Made by a program: the position numbers and the translations under genes | The notes under the pieces: generated by a model | What the model was told of the DNA's origin: nothing | The model's input: only the letters and a program-made list of their open reading frames with translations | Databases searched by the model: none | Source of the DNA: Gnetum montanum | Taxonomy: Eukaryota; Streptophyta; Gnetopsida; Gnetales; Gnetaceae | Reading direction: 5' to 3' | DNA length: 64,000 bases | Assembly: GCA_015680685.1 (NCBI GenBank) | Contig: MNCI01027502.1 | Location: forward strand, 158,705-222,704 | Shown here: piece after piece, positions 1 to 10,200 of the stretch | Layout of the letters: the number at the start of each line of letters is the position of its first letter | How positions within the stretch are numbered: position 1 is the first letter of the stretch

Positions 1-1194
1 AACAAGCCATAAAAGAAAGTAAGAAGTCCAAAACATTTAAATGTTATCTTGGATGATATCCAAGCTAATGGGGTTAGAAAAATAGAAGATAAATAGGATG
101 CCACAAAGGTTAAAAAACATGAACAAGTGAGGTAAGATGAAAAGGAATTACCATGATCAAACCTTAGCTCATAGAGTTGACACTCACATAAGTGGAAGAA
201 TAATCAAATAATTTATGCCATACAATCACCATAATCATTGGGAGATAATCTTGAGCTCACTCACTCATAATGCCAATCCAGCAAAAATTCGCAAGTGGAT
301 CCTCCCCATAGTAGGCACCTACCTTTCTTACCCTTGTAAAACTCATTAATGGGATACTTATGGATTCTCAACAACTAGTGAGACATCAACATTAAATAGG
401 ATTCCATCCCCTTGGATGATCAAATTACATTATCTACTTTTCCTAATTAACTTCTTATCACCCAAAATAATGGACAAGAATGGAATGAAAGAAATGAAGA
501 ATAAGATATATAAGAAAGAGAAGATGAGAGTGCAACATCACTAAATCTCTAACCAAGTATTCAATTAGCTCATGAGAGCACATGACCACAACCTACACCT
601 TATGAAAGATCTACTACTAATCCATTTACTACTACTCATTCACACAATGGGGATAGACCTCCAAGTTCCCTTTTGAGTGCAAGATTATACCTGCCATTAC
701 CAGTGCCATCTAACCTTGATTGTTCTGCAATCTAATCATTGATGAAACTAAACCAAGATAGTGTGCCATAGATCATCTAGAAGTCAAGATTCTAGTTTGG
801 TTTTCCTTCATCCATGAATGTCTACACAATAGGTTCCTTGAATTTAGCTCTAATAAAAACCTCTCATTGATCCCCTTGTGATGAGCAATGAAGTAATCAA
901 ACATCCAACCATACAAGTCATGAGTGTCCACACATGACCCAAATGTAATCCATGGATGAGGCAATGTTAATATGGTAGCAATTGGTTTAAGTCCATGACT
1001 ATTGTCTTCTCATGTGGAGCTAGTGAAATTTAAGCGTATGGTTTAGCTCAATGTGATGTGTATGATAGTTGATGTTGTGTGGCACAAATTACTCCTAAAC
1101 CTAAACATAATGAGATGAAAATAATTTCTAAATATAATTAATAGCAAGTAGATCTATTCTATCCTAAGTAATAGGTATCCGTTCTTAGTCCTCC
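1..1194. other. Unassigned AT-rich sequence, probably old repeat debris
   Basis: No convincing gene is visible. The only open frames are short and show no family signature. One block (288-345) matches a conserved part of the 3' module of the LTR elements in this window, so at least part of the stretch is retrotransposon debris in minus orientation. The rest has no recognisable features. Confidence 0.5.
288..345 (-). repeat. Fragment of the conserved 3'-module block of an R8-like element
   Basis: Read on the minus strand, this block has a run ending in CTATGGGGAGGATCCACTTG. That matches the block at about 60670-60730 in R8 (CTTTGGGGAGGACCCACTTG) and its equivalents in R1 (about 4245-4300), R3 (about 22445-22480) and R7 (about 49765-49810). 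It is the only part of the first kilobase that can be tied to a known repeat. Confidence 0.5.
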
Positions 1195-1345
1195 GATCAC
1201 GTCTTGAACTTATGCAGTTGCCACTGGGTTACCAAGTGAAGTTATCACTGAGTGAATCAAATAACACCACTATCGGGATTACCAAACAACCACACATAAT
1301 GTTTGGAACTAGTCATACCCATGTTGATGTACTAAGTGTAGATGT
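1195..1345 (-). repeat. Degenerate LTR relic (R/U5-like part)
   Basis: Two related phrases, ACTGGGTTACCAAGTG and CGGGATTACCAAACAA, lie about 65 bp apart. All the TGATG...CTCATCA LTRs here carry the same pair (on the coding strand TTGGTAAYCCAGTA then TTTGGTAATCCCAGTAG). The orientation corresponds to a minus-strand LTR. Ends and target duplications are not visible, so this is a fragment of an old insertion. Confidence 0.4.
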
Positions 1346-1589
1346 AAAGTAAGTACTTGAAAAGGTAAAGTACTAACTATTGATGCATAAAATTTGGGTG
1401 CACCAACACCAAAAAAAAGAAAAAACTTATTTGAGTAGACAATTGCCTAGGGTGCCTCCCGTATGGGTACGGAAACTTAGGAATAGTCGTAGTTGGAGAG
1501 GGCCATGTGGCATTCTAAAAAAAGTAAATTAAACTAAAAAATTAGGGAAATTTGAATAATTGTCTTTGAAATTTGGAACTTCATGAAAA

Positions 1590-2940
1590 TACAATAGGTA
1601 ACTAAAAAACACTCCTCTTTACTGGAGCAATAAGTGAACAAACGCTTGCAAAAGCAACATAGCACAATGGCATCCTCACCTATCTTCTCATTCAAGAGAT
1701 GCCACAAGACTTGGATTTTATAAAAAAGAAAAAATTTCTTCATCAAGGTAAATACTTTATGAAAATCAATGGACACCTTTACAAGGTATGTGTCGATGGC
1801 CTGATTTGTTGGTGTGTCATTCACAAAGATCAACTACGCATTCTCTAGGATGCTCACAAAGAGCTTTGCAGAGGCCACTATGTAGGGAGATGCATGACCA
1901 TAAAGATCTTGATGGTAGGATACTATTAGCCTACAATCTTTAGGGATGCTCACCAGTTCATCAAGTTTTGTGAATGTTGTTAATGAGATGGGGGGATGAC
2001 CACTCACATGGAAGATCCTCAATAGTGGATTCAACCACTTGAGCCTTTTGACACATGGGGTGTTGATTTTATGGTTCCCATAACACCCATGTCTAATGGA
2101 AAGGTGTATATTATAGTAGTAATTGACTACTACAAAAAATGGATAGAAGTAGTAGCCATTACTGATTGTACATCATCTACTGCTACTAGATTTATACAAC
2201 ATATTGTGAATAGGTTTGGGGTGCCACATTCACTAATTTCTGACAATGGAACTCACTTCACAGGTGCCACCTTTAGAAAATTAATACAATGATTGGGGTT
2301 AGAACATAAATTAACAACACCTTACCACCCCCAAGCCAATAGTCAAGCAGAGGTAACCAACCAAGAGATTACAAAAATACTAACACGAACCATTAGCAAG
2401 TATAGGAAGGATTGGAGCACAAAGCTTAATGATGCTCTCTAGGCTTATATTTCAACTTGGAAACTTCCTATTGGCTATTCTCCCTATGAGTCAGTGTACA
2501 AGAAACTTCCAATGCTCCCAATTCAATCCGTGCTCCAAACACTCTTAACAACCTATGATCTAAACCTTGACCTAAGTCTAGCATAGAAGGAAAGATTAAT
2601 AAGTCTAAATGTGTTAGATGAAAATTGATTAGTGGCCCTATCATTGAATGAGATGAATAAGGCATTCAGCAAGCAATGTCATGACCTTAGAATAAGGAAA
2701 GTAAAATTGCAACAAGGAGTTAAGGTTCTCTACTTGAACCCTACACATGTACCCCAAAAGACAAATTCAAAACATTGTGGAAGGGACCTTATGTAAATGA
2801 TCAAACCTTTTCCTTTGGGGCCATGTTAATCTACAAGCTTGAATGATTGAGTAAAAAGTAGTTAGTCAATATTCAACAAGTAAAGCCTTTGCTCGAACCA
2901 AGATAGGCCAGTGTAACTACCACCTCAATAGATGGACAAC
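1590..2940 (+). pseudogene. R1 pol remnant: RNase H tail and integrase
   Basis: Translation in shifting frames gives the RNase H/integrase linker (ILTYLL then KYFMKINGHLYKVC, about 1657-1800), a damaged zinc-binding region and the integrase core. The core shows the first Asp in GVDFM (about 2061-2075), the second Asp in SDNGTHF (about 2239-2259) and the Glu region in AEVTNQEI (about 2349-2372). The C-terminal part (KVKLQQGVKVLYLNPTHV) matches the equivalent in R2, and no chromodomain follows. Stops occur throughout, for example just after LIQ at 2292. Integrase would insert element cDNA into host DNA, but this copy cannot be translated whole. Integrase with no chromodomain fits the Athila/Tat side of Ty3/gypsy. 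Confidence 0.85.
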
Positions 2941-2974
2941 CACATTCTATTTTTTGGTTCTCCTTCTTTCGACT

Positions 2975-4569
2975 CAGTCATGGGGGAGATGGCCATCTGT
3001 GCTAATAATCCAATTAGCTCTATAGTTTTTCTACCTCTTTTTTTTATGTTTTTGATTTTTACAAATTATTTATTTTACAAATTCTTAATTTTTCAAATTT
3101 TTCATCATTGTTAGTACCTTTGAACCTTTCTTGATTATTTTACACTATTTTATATACTTTACTTTGATTTTTTTTAATTCAAGTGTGATATTTTCTTATT
3201 TTGCTAATAAAATTGCTTTATTGTCATAGGACACAATGCCACTATTACTATTTACTAATGATGGTTTGTGCTTAATGTTGTGATTTTTGATGTCTGGTTT
3301 CTATTTTTGAATTTTGATGTCTAATGACTTTGACATGGTTTATTTTTCATGGAATAAGCAGTGAGTCCACATCATCTACCCATCCAATGAACTCTATGGT
3401 TTTCCTTATTTAGGGAATTTGAGGTCCCTTTCATTAAAGAAACTTTTAATTCGTGGGTGACCTTGGTAATTTTAGAATTAGGAAAGATTCAAAGGTTTGT
3501 AAAGGGTGTGACTTCAAGGGGACTTAATACTCTTCTACTTGCTTGAGTGCTTGAGTGTTTTTCATGGACTTCTTACCATTCCAAAACACCCACTGAAGGA
3601 AGTCAAAATAACGTCATTACATGGTGTGGTTCCCATATCAAAAAAAAATAATGGAAATTCAAATCACACCCCTTTGACACAAATAAGTACTTACATAGTG
3701 TGGTTCCCATTTTAAACAAAAAACAAACAAACAATGGGAATTCAAAGCACACCCCTTGGACAAATAAATTGGCTACAAGCACTGTTTATGGGATTTAAAT
3801 GGCATGTACCTATACCTAAAGGTCCCCTCTAACTAAGGCCCTTTCTCTCACTTCCTACTTCTCTTGCCTTCTCTCTATGGAATGGTTGTTGTCTTGTGGA
3901 AGCACTCTTATGTCTTGAGTGAGCAGATTGCTCTTAGAGTGGCGATGTGAAGTCATTGAAAGCAGCTAGTTTTAGTCTGGACTGAGGATGGATCTTCTTA
4001 GGTCATTTTAACCACAAATTCCACAAGGGACTTCTTATGACCTAAATTTGAAACTCCATTCCACCTTCTTTATCATCCATCCATGCTACTATAACTCACC
4101 TCACTACCGTGTTCTATGTTATGCTCTATGTCTTAGTCTGATGTGTTGGGATTCTTGAGTTGATTCTTTTAGGTTGGTCCTTAACTTGTCATGATAATTA
4201 AATTGATTATGAGGTCCATGGACTCCTTATTTGAGGTTATGCAAGGGCAAAAAGGGCATGAGCCTACTATGGGAAGGACCCACTTACATAACTTTTTTCT
4301 TGATTAGTTAAGGTTCCTTACCCTTGACATCGCTATAATCCTACCTTTTGCATTTTTCATTAAGTATACTACTCAGTGCTTCTTAATATTTCATTCCATT
4401 CATCCACTAAATCAATTTTTCTTAATTTTTTCCAAAATTATGAGCTTCAGCACCCTCTTCTTATGTTTTCATACTATTCTTGGTCTTTTAAGCTTTCATT
4501 TGACATTAATTTCACTTAAAAACTCTTCATATTTTGCAAGTTTGACTATGGTGGTCAACGATTGTGTCA
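2975..4569 (+). other. R1 long 3' noncoding tract after pol
   Basis: The tract begins with a PPT-like motif, CAGTCATGGGGGAGAT (2975-2990), a few codons past the end of integrase, then a T-rich stretch. Later blocks are shared in order with R3 (21320-22670) and, in reverse complement, with R2, R5 and R7. They include GTGTGACTTCAAGGGGA (about 3506-3522), the hairpin pair and GGGCATGAGCCTAC (about 4255). No coding potential is visible. The strong conservation between otherwise diverged elements suggests a role in RNA processing, packaging or expression of the 3' ORF; this is inference. Confidence 0.65.
3624..3752 (+). other. Tandem pair of conserved A-loop hairpins in R1
   Basis: Hairpin 1 (3624-3669) and hairpin 2 (3698-3752) each start GTGTGGTTCCCAT and end with a complementary GGAA-ATTCAAA-CACAC arm. 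The loops are almost pure A or A/C. Hairpin 2 pairs TTCCCAT with ATGGGAA perfectly. R3, R2, R5 and R7 carry one copy each, with TTCTCAC pairing GTGAGAA, so paired positions change together. R1 is the only element here with two copies. Confidence 0.65.
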
Positions 4570-4660
4570 TTGAGCCCCCATTGATGCATCCCCCTCATCG
4601 ACGAGGGCCGACCGACTAGGCCTCATCGACATAGTGTAAAAACTCTATATATACTACTAA
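4570..4660 (+). promoter_or_regulatory. R1 internal U3-like promoter ahead of the 3' ORF
   Basis: A purine/pyrimidine-skewed GAGCCCCCAT is followed directly by TGATGCATC (from 4582), the same arrangement as PPT plus LTR start at 8177-8192. Shared blocks follow: TAGGCCTCAT, CATCGACATAG and a TATA box (CTATATATA, about 4645). The LTR of R1 has the same blocks in the same order (TTGATGCATC, CATCGACATGG, CTATAAATA, 8250-8335). I infer a promoter for the 3' ORF derived from, or converging on, the LTR U3. R8 has an equivalent at 61018-61145. Confidence 0.5.
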
Positions 4661-5120
4661 ACACTTTGTAATTTTTTGCCATTTGCTCATAACACAAGGG
4701 GAATTTTTGAAATTTTTCAAAGCCCAAAACCTTCCAAAGCTAATAACTTCCCAACCATTTGTCTAAATCACTCCATTTTTCAATCCTACACTTACCAAAG
4801 GTAAGATCTTTATTGTAAGGGGCCACAAACCTTAAGGTTTCCAATGAAAAATTGATGAAATTTTTTGAAACTTTCCCTAACTTCCCTAAGGGTTAATAAC
4901 CTTAACCATATATAAACATCAACTTTTTCACAAGTTAATCCTTCCAACAACCTTTAGGATGATTTGTTAATGAAAATACATAAATAAATGACAATTGAAT
5001 TAATTAAATTATCCATAATCACAACTTAGCCAAAGTGTTACCATCCTTAAGAGAGAAGGTATCCCAATTATTTTAAGGTTACACAATAATTGTTAATCCA
5101 TGGTCTTATTGTGATTATAG

Positions 5121-7937
5121 ATGGCACCTAAACAAAAACACCTGTAGGAAGGAGAACCATCGCAACCATGGGAGAAGCAGCCTAGAGTTGGAAGGGGCTA
5201 GCAAGAACAAGACCAAGAATTACCTAAGGTAACCCATGCAATGGGACCTCTTCGTGAGGAGCCCAAAGTGGAATCTGTTCAACAGATTCTAGAAGAAGAA
5301 GTGCTAACTAAACAATCACAACAAGGAGAAGTGTCTAAACCCATGCCAAGGCTTGAGGTCACTTTGAATCAAGCCTACCTTGATATCATCAGGTCCCAAG
5401 AGATTCAACAATCTATTCTTCAAGAGATCAACTTTGAGCCATTTTTGGAGAAAGCTCCAAAGGATGTCAAGACTCAACTGCAAACCTCTTCCATGTGGCC
5501 AATCATCACGTTCAGTGAGAAGTGGTACATGCAAGAAACATACCTCTTTTGGAATAGTCGAAGGCTAGGATCCATAGTCAAGATCAAGGACATTTAGATG
5601 TCCTACTCGATAGAAGCTATTACATAGGCACTTGGGTTACTTGAAACTGGAACACAGCTTGCGGAATTACCCACGCAAGGTGACCTTGAGGCGAAGAAGG
5701 AGTGGACCAAGCATTGTTAGAAGGTGGATTGTAAGGAGTATGGTGTGCTCATATCGATGGAGAAAATTTACTTCAGGATTGTGGCCTATCACCTTATTCC
5801 AATGGTTAGGCCAAGTAAGGTAACTACTTTCTCTGCCTGAGCATGTGCCACTTTAAGTGGAAAGTTCCCCATTAACTTTCCACAATTGCTATACTTGGAA
5901 ATTGAGAAGTGTTTCAAAGAAAATGAACATGGAAGGAAGACCCTACCCTTTCCATGCCTCATCAGGAAACTTTGCAAAAGGGCAAGCATCATTTGCTACT
6001 CTAATGATACACTTAGCCATACTCCTTTGGCTTCATGATCCAAGATCATGAAAGAGAAGATGCCAACGATGACTCAATTTGAGGAGGAGATGCCACCACC
6101 ACCACCCACTCAAGAAAAAATGTTGGAGGCCTGTGCAACCATTGAACATCTATAGAAAATTCAAGAATAGCTGTTGAGCAAATAATAGCAACAAGTAGGA
6201 ATGAGTGGTGCAGATGCATCTGTGTATCGACTAATAATAGTCACCTTAATGAGGTGGCCCAAACAATCAGCTAGATGGAGAGGGGTGGTCCCATTTTCTT
6301 TACCCAAAAAATGCAACTTCCCACAAGGTTGGATCCCAATGCTTGAGAGGTGACAATGTTGCTATCACAACACCAGTTGTTCCTTGAAACCTTTGGGAAT
6401 GCCACCACTTTCTTAGTGAGGTTTGAGGAAGGCAAAGGGGTAACTGTCTTGGTAATGTAGCACCAAAGATAGGAGACAGTGGCAAAAGTGGTTGCTGATC
6501 ATGTAGTAGAAGCATTGAATGCACCTACAGCATCTGTATCAGACATATCTACACTTCAAGATGTGTAGACATCTGCGGGCACAGTCAGTGGGAAATTGAA
6601 TGAAGGCCAGCACAAAAAGTTGCTAGAAGGACTGGTAGGAACCGGGCAACTGACTTCAAACATCTTTGATCTTCTGGAGAGCATCACTACAACCCAATAA
6701 GATCTGCTAAATGTAAGGAGTAGATGAATTATTTTAGAGGGGTAACTAGAAACAACCCAAGAACAAAATCAACGCTTGGCCGCAAAGGTTGCCAAACTTC
6801 ATGCCTGAATTGTAGATCAAGAAATCCTTAGCCCAGTAGTGACAAGAGATGAAGTTATCAAATAGCTTCAAGAATGATTTTAGAAGGCTAAGGAGGAGAC
6901 AATGATGACCAGCTTTAAACAGTCCATAGCAGAAGCCAAAATGTACTCAATCCAAAAGGACTTGAATTAGATGCTCCAGGAGAATGAAGCTTTGACCGCA
7001 CAAAATCATCACGTGTGAAATATTGATGTTCAAAAGGATCAAATGTAAGAATTAATTCATTAATAGTAGGATCAGCTTGCCAATGTAAACACTACACTAA
7101 GGAAATTGGCTACAGAAACCTGTAATTTATCAATGGAGGAGGTATGCACCTTGTGTCAAAAGTCTGCCATCAAGATCACTGCTTGGAAGAATGAAGCCCT
7201 CAAATTTGAGAAAGTGAAAAATCACTATAGGGACCAAGTTGGCTTGTAGAAAGAAGTTAATGAGAACACATTTAGATGGTAAAGGAAAAGAAGTGTGGAA
7301 ACCCATCATTGATGGGATTGACACCTACAACAAAGTAGAGATCTACTTAATGGAGTTGTAGATTGAGGGAATGATGTATGTGGAGTTGGAAAATCTTCTT
7401 TATGCAAACCTGGCAATGTTTATTGCTAGAAGACCATAGTCAGAGTTAGAAAAATAGGTGGCTAGCTGATATCTACTATATGAGGCTATGTTCAAGCACC
7501 ATAAAGATAACAAGCAAAAGCTTGAGACTATAAATGCTAAACTCAAAGTTTTTAGAGGATGATTTAGAGATCAATGATCTATCATTAAGAACCTAGCTAG
7601 ACGAATGAATGACTACTAAGAGCTAAAAGACACAATTAAGGCATTCGACATTGAACTTAAACAATTTGCTACCTAGTTCATCAATGTAGAGGAGTTGTTT
7701 CCAGCAATCTCATGTCCTTGGGATGTCCCCATTCCAACCCACATTGGGGAAGTTGCGTGGATGGTGCATGATCCTAGGAGTAAGAAGGAGGAAATGAAAG
7801 CACTACTAAATATTTTCCACCTCCCTCCTGAAGTTGCAATACTAGTAGGATAGCTACAGCCACCTCAACTGCCTGTGCGTAAAGCAAGTGAGAATCCCTC
7901 GAAGCCTGAGGAACCACCACTGTCTAGGACTGTTTGA
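5121..7937 (+). pseudogene. R1 3' ORF: plant-transposon-protein-like domain plus coiled coil (decayed)
   Basis: The ATG follows a splice-acceptor-like TTATTGTGATTATAG, the position matched by R3 (GTGTGTGCAG/ATGG). The frame from 5121 is readable to about 6180 with in-frame stops, mostly TAG (5145, 5199, 5595, 5625, 5718) and a TGA at 5838. It then shifts and returns to the first frame before the TGA at 7935. The N-terminal third holds NFEPFLEKAPKDVK, FPINFPQLLYLEIEKCF and LPFPCLIRKLCKRA. I recognise these as resembling the domain Pfam calls putative plant transposon protein. The middle and C-terminus are Gln/Glu/Lys-rich heptad-like coiled coil, followed by a Pro-rich tail. No signal peptide or membrane segment is seen, so it is not an obvious envelope protein. 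The R8 ORF at 61613 is its homologue. Function unknown. Confidence 0.65.
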
Positions 7938-8170
7938 TCTTCTCCAACTACTTCAAAACATCAAGGAACATGCTGGCCAATTTTGAAGATTTGAGTTATG
8001 GTGTTCAATTTTGTGTCTTGAACATCATCAATTTTTGTAATGTGTTGATCTGTACACCCAGGCACTCCATTTTTTGTCAAGTTAGTCAGTTTGTTTTGGT
8101 TGAATAAAAGCTAGTCAATAATCCCATACCTTTCCAATTTTGTAAAAGAACTAGAGGATGAGTTTTCATT

Positions 8171-8184
8171 CAGTCATGGGGGTA
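8171..8184 (+). other. R1 polypurine tract
   Basis: CAGTCATGGGGGTA lies directly before the LTR start TGATGAG. The same motif abuts the 3' LTRs of R2, R3, R5 and R7. It would prime plus-strand DNA synthesis. Confidence 0.85.
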
Positions 8185-9120
8185 TGATGAGTCACATTCT
8201 ATTGGTTGCATCAATGTGACCTTGTTGACATGGCCTTGTTGTTTAGGCCTTATCAACAAGGCCTAGTTGATGCATCATATCATGCATCGACATGGCCCTA
8301 TTAACGTAGTATCTGTAGTTAGCTATAAATATGCACTTGCAACTACATTTATGACAAGGAGAGATAGTAGTTAGAGTGGAGCTCTTGTAGTTTTTCCATT
8401 TGAGAATTAGAATTTTTCGTCAAGTGCCCATAGCAAGAGTCATTAAGTGCATGGATCTTTATTCAAGCATTGTTGTACTTGAGCACGATCATGTGTGTGG
8501 TAATAAAGATGAGCTTTCTTATAAACCGTGTAGCACTTTGGATAGATTAGCTATTTTATTTATGCATTTACTATTTCTAATTATTTATTAAATGCTTTCA
8601 ATTAATTATTAAATATTTTCTAGTTATTACATTAATGAGGCAATTAAGCAAGCTATATTACACACATAAGTATAGTTGATTCGAGTGTAACATGTATTCA
8701 CTTGGTTATCTCAGCAACATTATTACTTGGTATGCTTAGTAGCATAGTGCTTGGTTTCCTAGTAGTGGATATGTGGGTTTAGGACGTGTATAGAAAGTGG
8801 GATCAGATACTTATGTTAGGATTAGTTAAATGCTAGTTAATTAGTTAATTTAGATTAGTTAATCAAATTCCCTTTATCTATATTTTGAGCACCAAACTAT
8901 AAAATACAAAATGATAAAAATTGGATGCCTCAGTTACACTTAACCATACCAACGAATGTCATAAGTGTAATTGGAAAGACAATGATTGACCTTAAGGCTA
9001 GATTCACTTCCTAAAGGATTAGTGCACCAGAAATAATAAAGTCCATAGAATTCAACCAGATCGTGCGTGAACACTTTGTGATTTGTATGGTTGGGCATAG
9101 AGATACCTCGTTGCTCATCA
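8185..9120 (+). repeat. R1 3' LTR (936 bp)
   Basis: Starts TGATGAGTCACATTC and ends CTCGTTGCTCATCA. U3 holds a family-specific array of inverted and direct words, including AACAAGGCC/GGCCTTGTT and the near-palindrome GATGCATCATATCATGCATC (about 8260-8290), then CTATAAATA (about 8320). The R/U5 part shares ACTTGGTTATC and CTTGGTTTCCTAGTAG phrases with the other LTRs here, but U3 is unrelated to their GATATC arrays. Confidence 0.85.
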
Positions 9121-9365
9121 CAAGTGAAATGGAATAGGAAGAGGACTAGGCATTCCTTCTAGTTAGTGACAAGTCTAACCATGGTGGCAATGCTAAATAG
9201 CCTCTAAAGGATTGATGCTGAAGGAAGATAATCCTAAGGAACCCTCAAAGCTTGACCCAGATACACTATTCCACATTAATAAAGCATTCCTTTCTTTTTC
9301 CTCTACATTTTTCTTGTTAGTTTCTTTACTCATAATATTGATTGTAATGTATATTTGATGTTTGC
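9121..9365 (+). repeat. R0: left piece of a copia-type LTR
   Basis: This stretch lies between the LTR of R1 and the target duplication of R2. It carries an AATAAA polyadenylation-like signal (about 9277) followed by T-rich sequence, as expected for the R/U5 part of an LTR. It continues across the R2 insertion into 25516-25542, which ends CA two bases before a Met-tRNA primer site. The start of the LTR is not visible; R1 may have removed or disrupted it. Confidence 0.45.
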
Positions 9366-10185
9366 TGATGAGCGGCGAGGTACCCCTACACTCAACCATA
9401 CAAATACGATCATTTCACACATGATCTGGCCAATTTCCAAGGACTAAGTGCCTATATGCTTCCATGGAACAATAACGGGTTGATTAATCGTTGCTTCCCA
9501 AACTTACTTGTATGTCACGGTTGAATGGTTAAGTAAGCTTGAGGCATATGATTTTTATGACTTTTATGTGTTTTATATCCCGCACTAATAAGGAGGGGAG
9601 AGAGAAGTAACTAAGTAACTAATCTAATTTAACTATTCATTAACTAAGTTCTAAGTACTCCTAACACCAATATCCGTTCCCACTCTCCGTACACATCCTA
9701 AACCGGTGCAACGCTGTTGGGATTACCAAACACTAATCATTATTTGGTTACCAAGCACTACACACATACTCGAAGTGGTCGTATTGAGTGTATTTAACTA
9801 AGAGAGTTGTAAGGTGAGAGAAATCATTAATTAGCTAGGAAAGAATTAAATAATAATTAACACTAATTAATCTATTCTGTATGCTACAAGGTTTATCATA
9901 ATGTTTGTCTTTATTGTTGTACACAAAGTGTGCTTAGGTACACAATGCTCAAATAAATATTTGTTCACTCTTTGACTCCTACTGCAGGCATGCAAAAATA
10001 ATTCTAACTCTAGAGGGAAAAATGACAAGAGTTTGGATAAGGGACTAACTTCTAACTGTGGAAACCAAGGGTGCCACCTCTTATTTATAGGCAAGAAGAC
10101 AGGCCGCGATATCGGGTATCTGATATCACATGGTCGATTCGATATCGTGGATGCGATATCGCATACGCGATATCACTGTTCATCA
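9366..10185 (-). repeat. R2 3' LTR (820 bp)
   Basis: On the minus strand it runs TGATGAACAGTGATATCG...GCCGCTCATCA. U3 holds five GATATC palindromes (about 10095-10178), mostly at 14-bp steps (GATATC plus 8 bases), followed by CTATAAATAAGAGG as the TATA box. It is the partner of the LTR at 24690-25510, with scattered, mostly transition differences. Confidence 0.93.
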
Positions 10186-10200
10186 TACCCCCATGATTGA
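10186..10200 (-). other. R2 polypurine tract
   Basis: The reverse complement reads TCAATCATGGGGGTA, directly abutting the 3' LTR. It is equivalent to the PPTs of R1, R3, R5 and R7. Confidence 0.85.

Larger units (their letters stand above)
1590..9120 (+). mobile_element. R1: 5'-truncated Ty3/gypsy (Athila/Tat-like) element with a long 3' ORF
   Basis: In order on the plus strand: the RNase H tail and integrase (1590-2940), a long 3' noncoding tract with two hairpins, an internal U3-like promoter (about 4570-4660), a long 3' ORF (5121-7937), a PPT (8177-8184) and a 3' LTR (8185-9120). The 5' LTR, gag, protease and reverse transcriptase are missing. The left edge is not sharp, and the limit at 1590 is where pol similarity fades. 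The LTR is followed by CAAGT, which would be the target duplication, but its partner is not in view. I treat the parts as one element because the same order occurs in R8, and because noncoding blocks shared with R2, R3, R5 and R7 link pol to the 3' ORF. Confidence 0.75.

Noticed and set aside
5121-7937. 3' ORF as a classical envelope gene
   Set aside because: The position fits, but I see no signal peptide, membrane anchor or cleavage site, and the C-terminal two thirds is coiled coil.
10095-10185. GATATC array as a phosphate-response (PHR1-type) site array
   Set aside because: The PHR1 site needs G and C flanking NATATN as GNATATNC. Most sites here are CGATATCG or TGATATCA, which do not fit.
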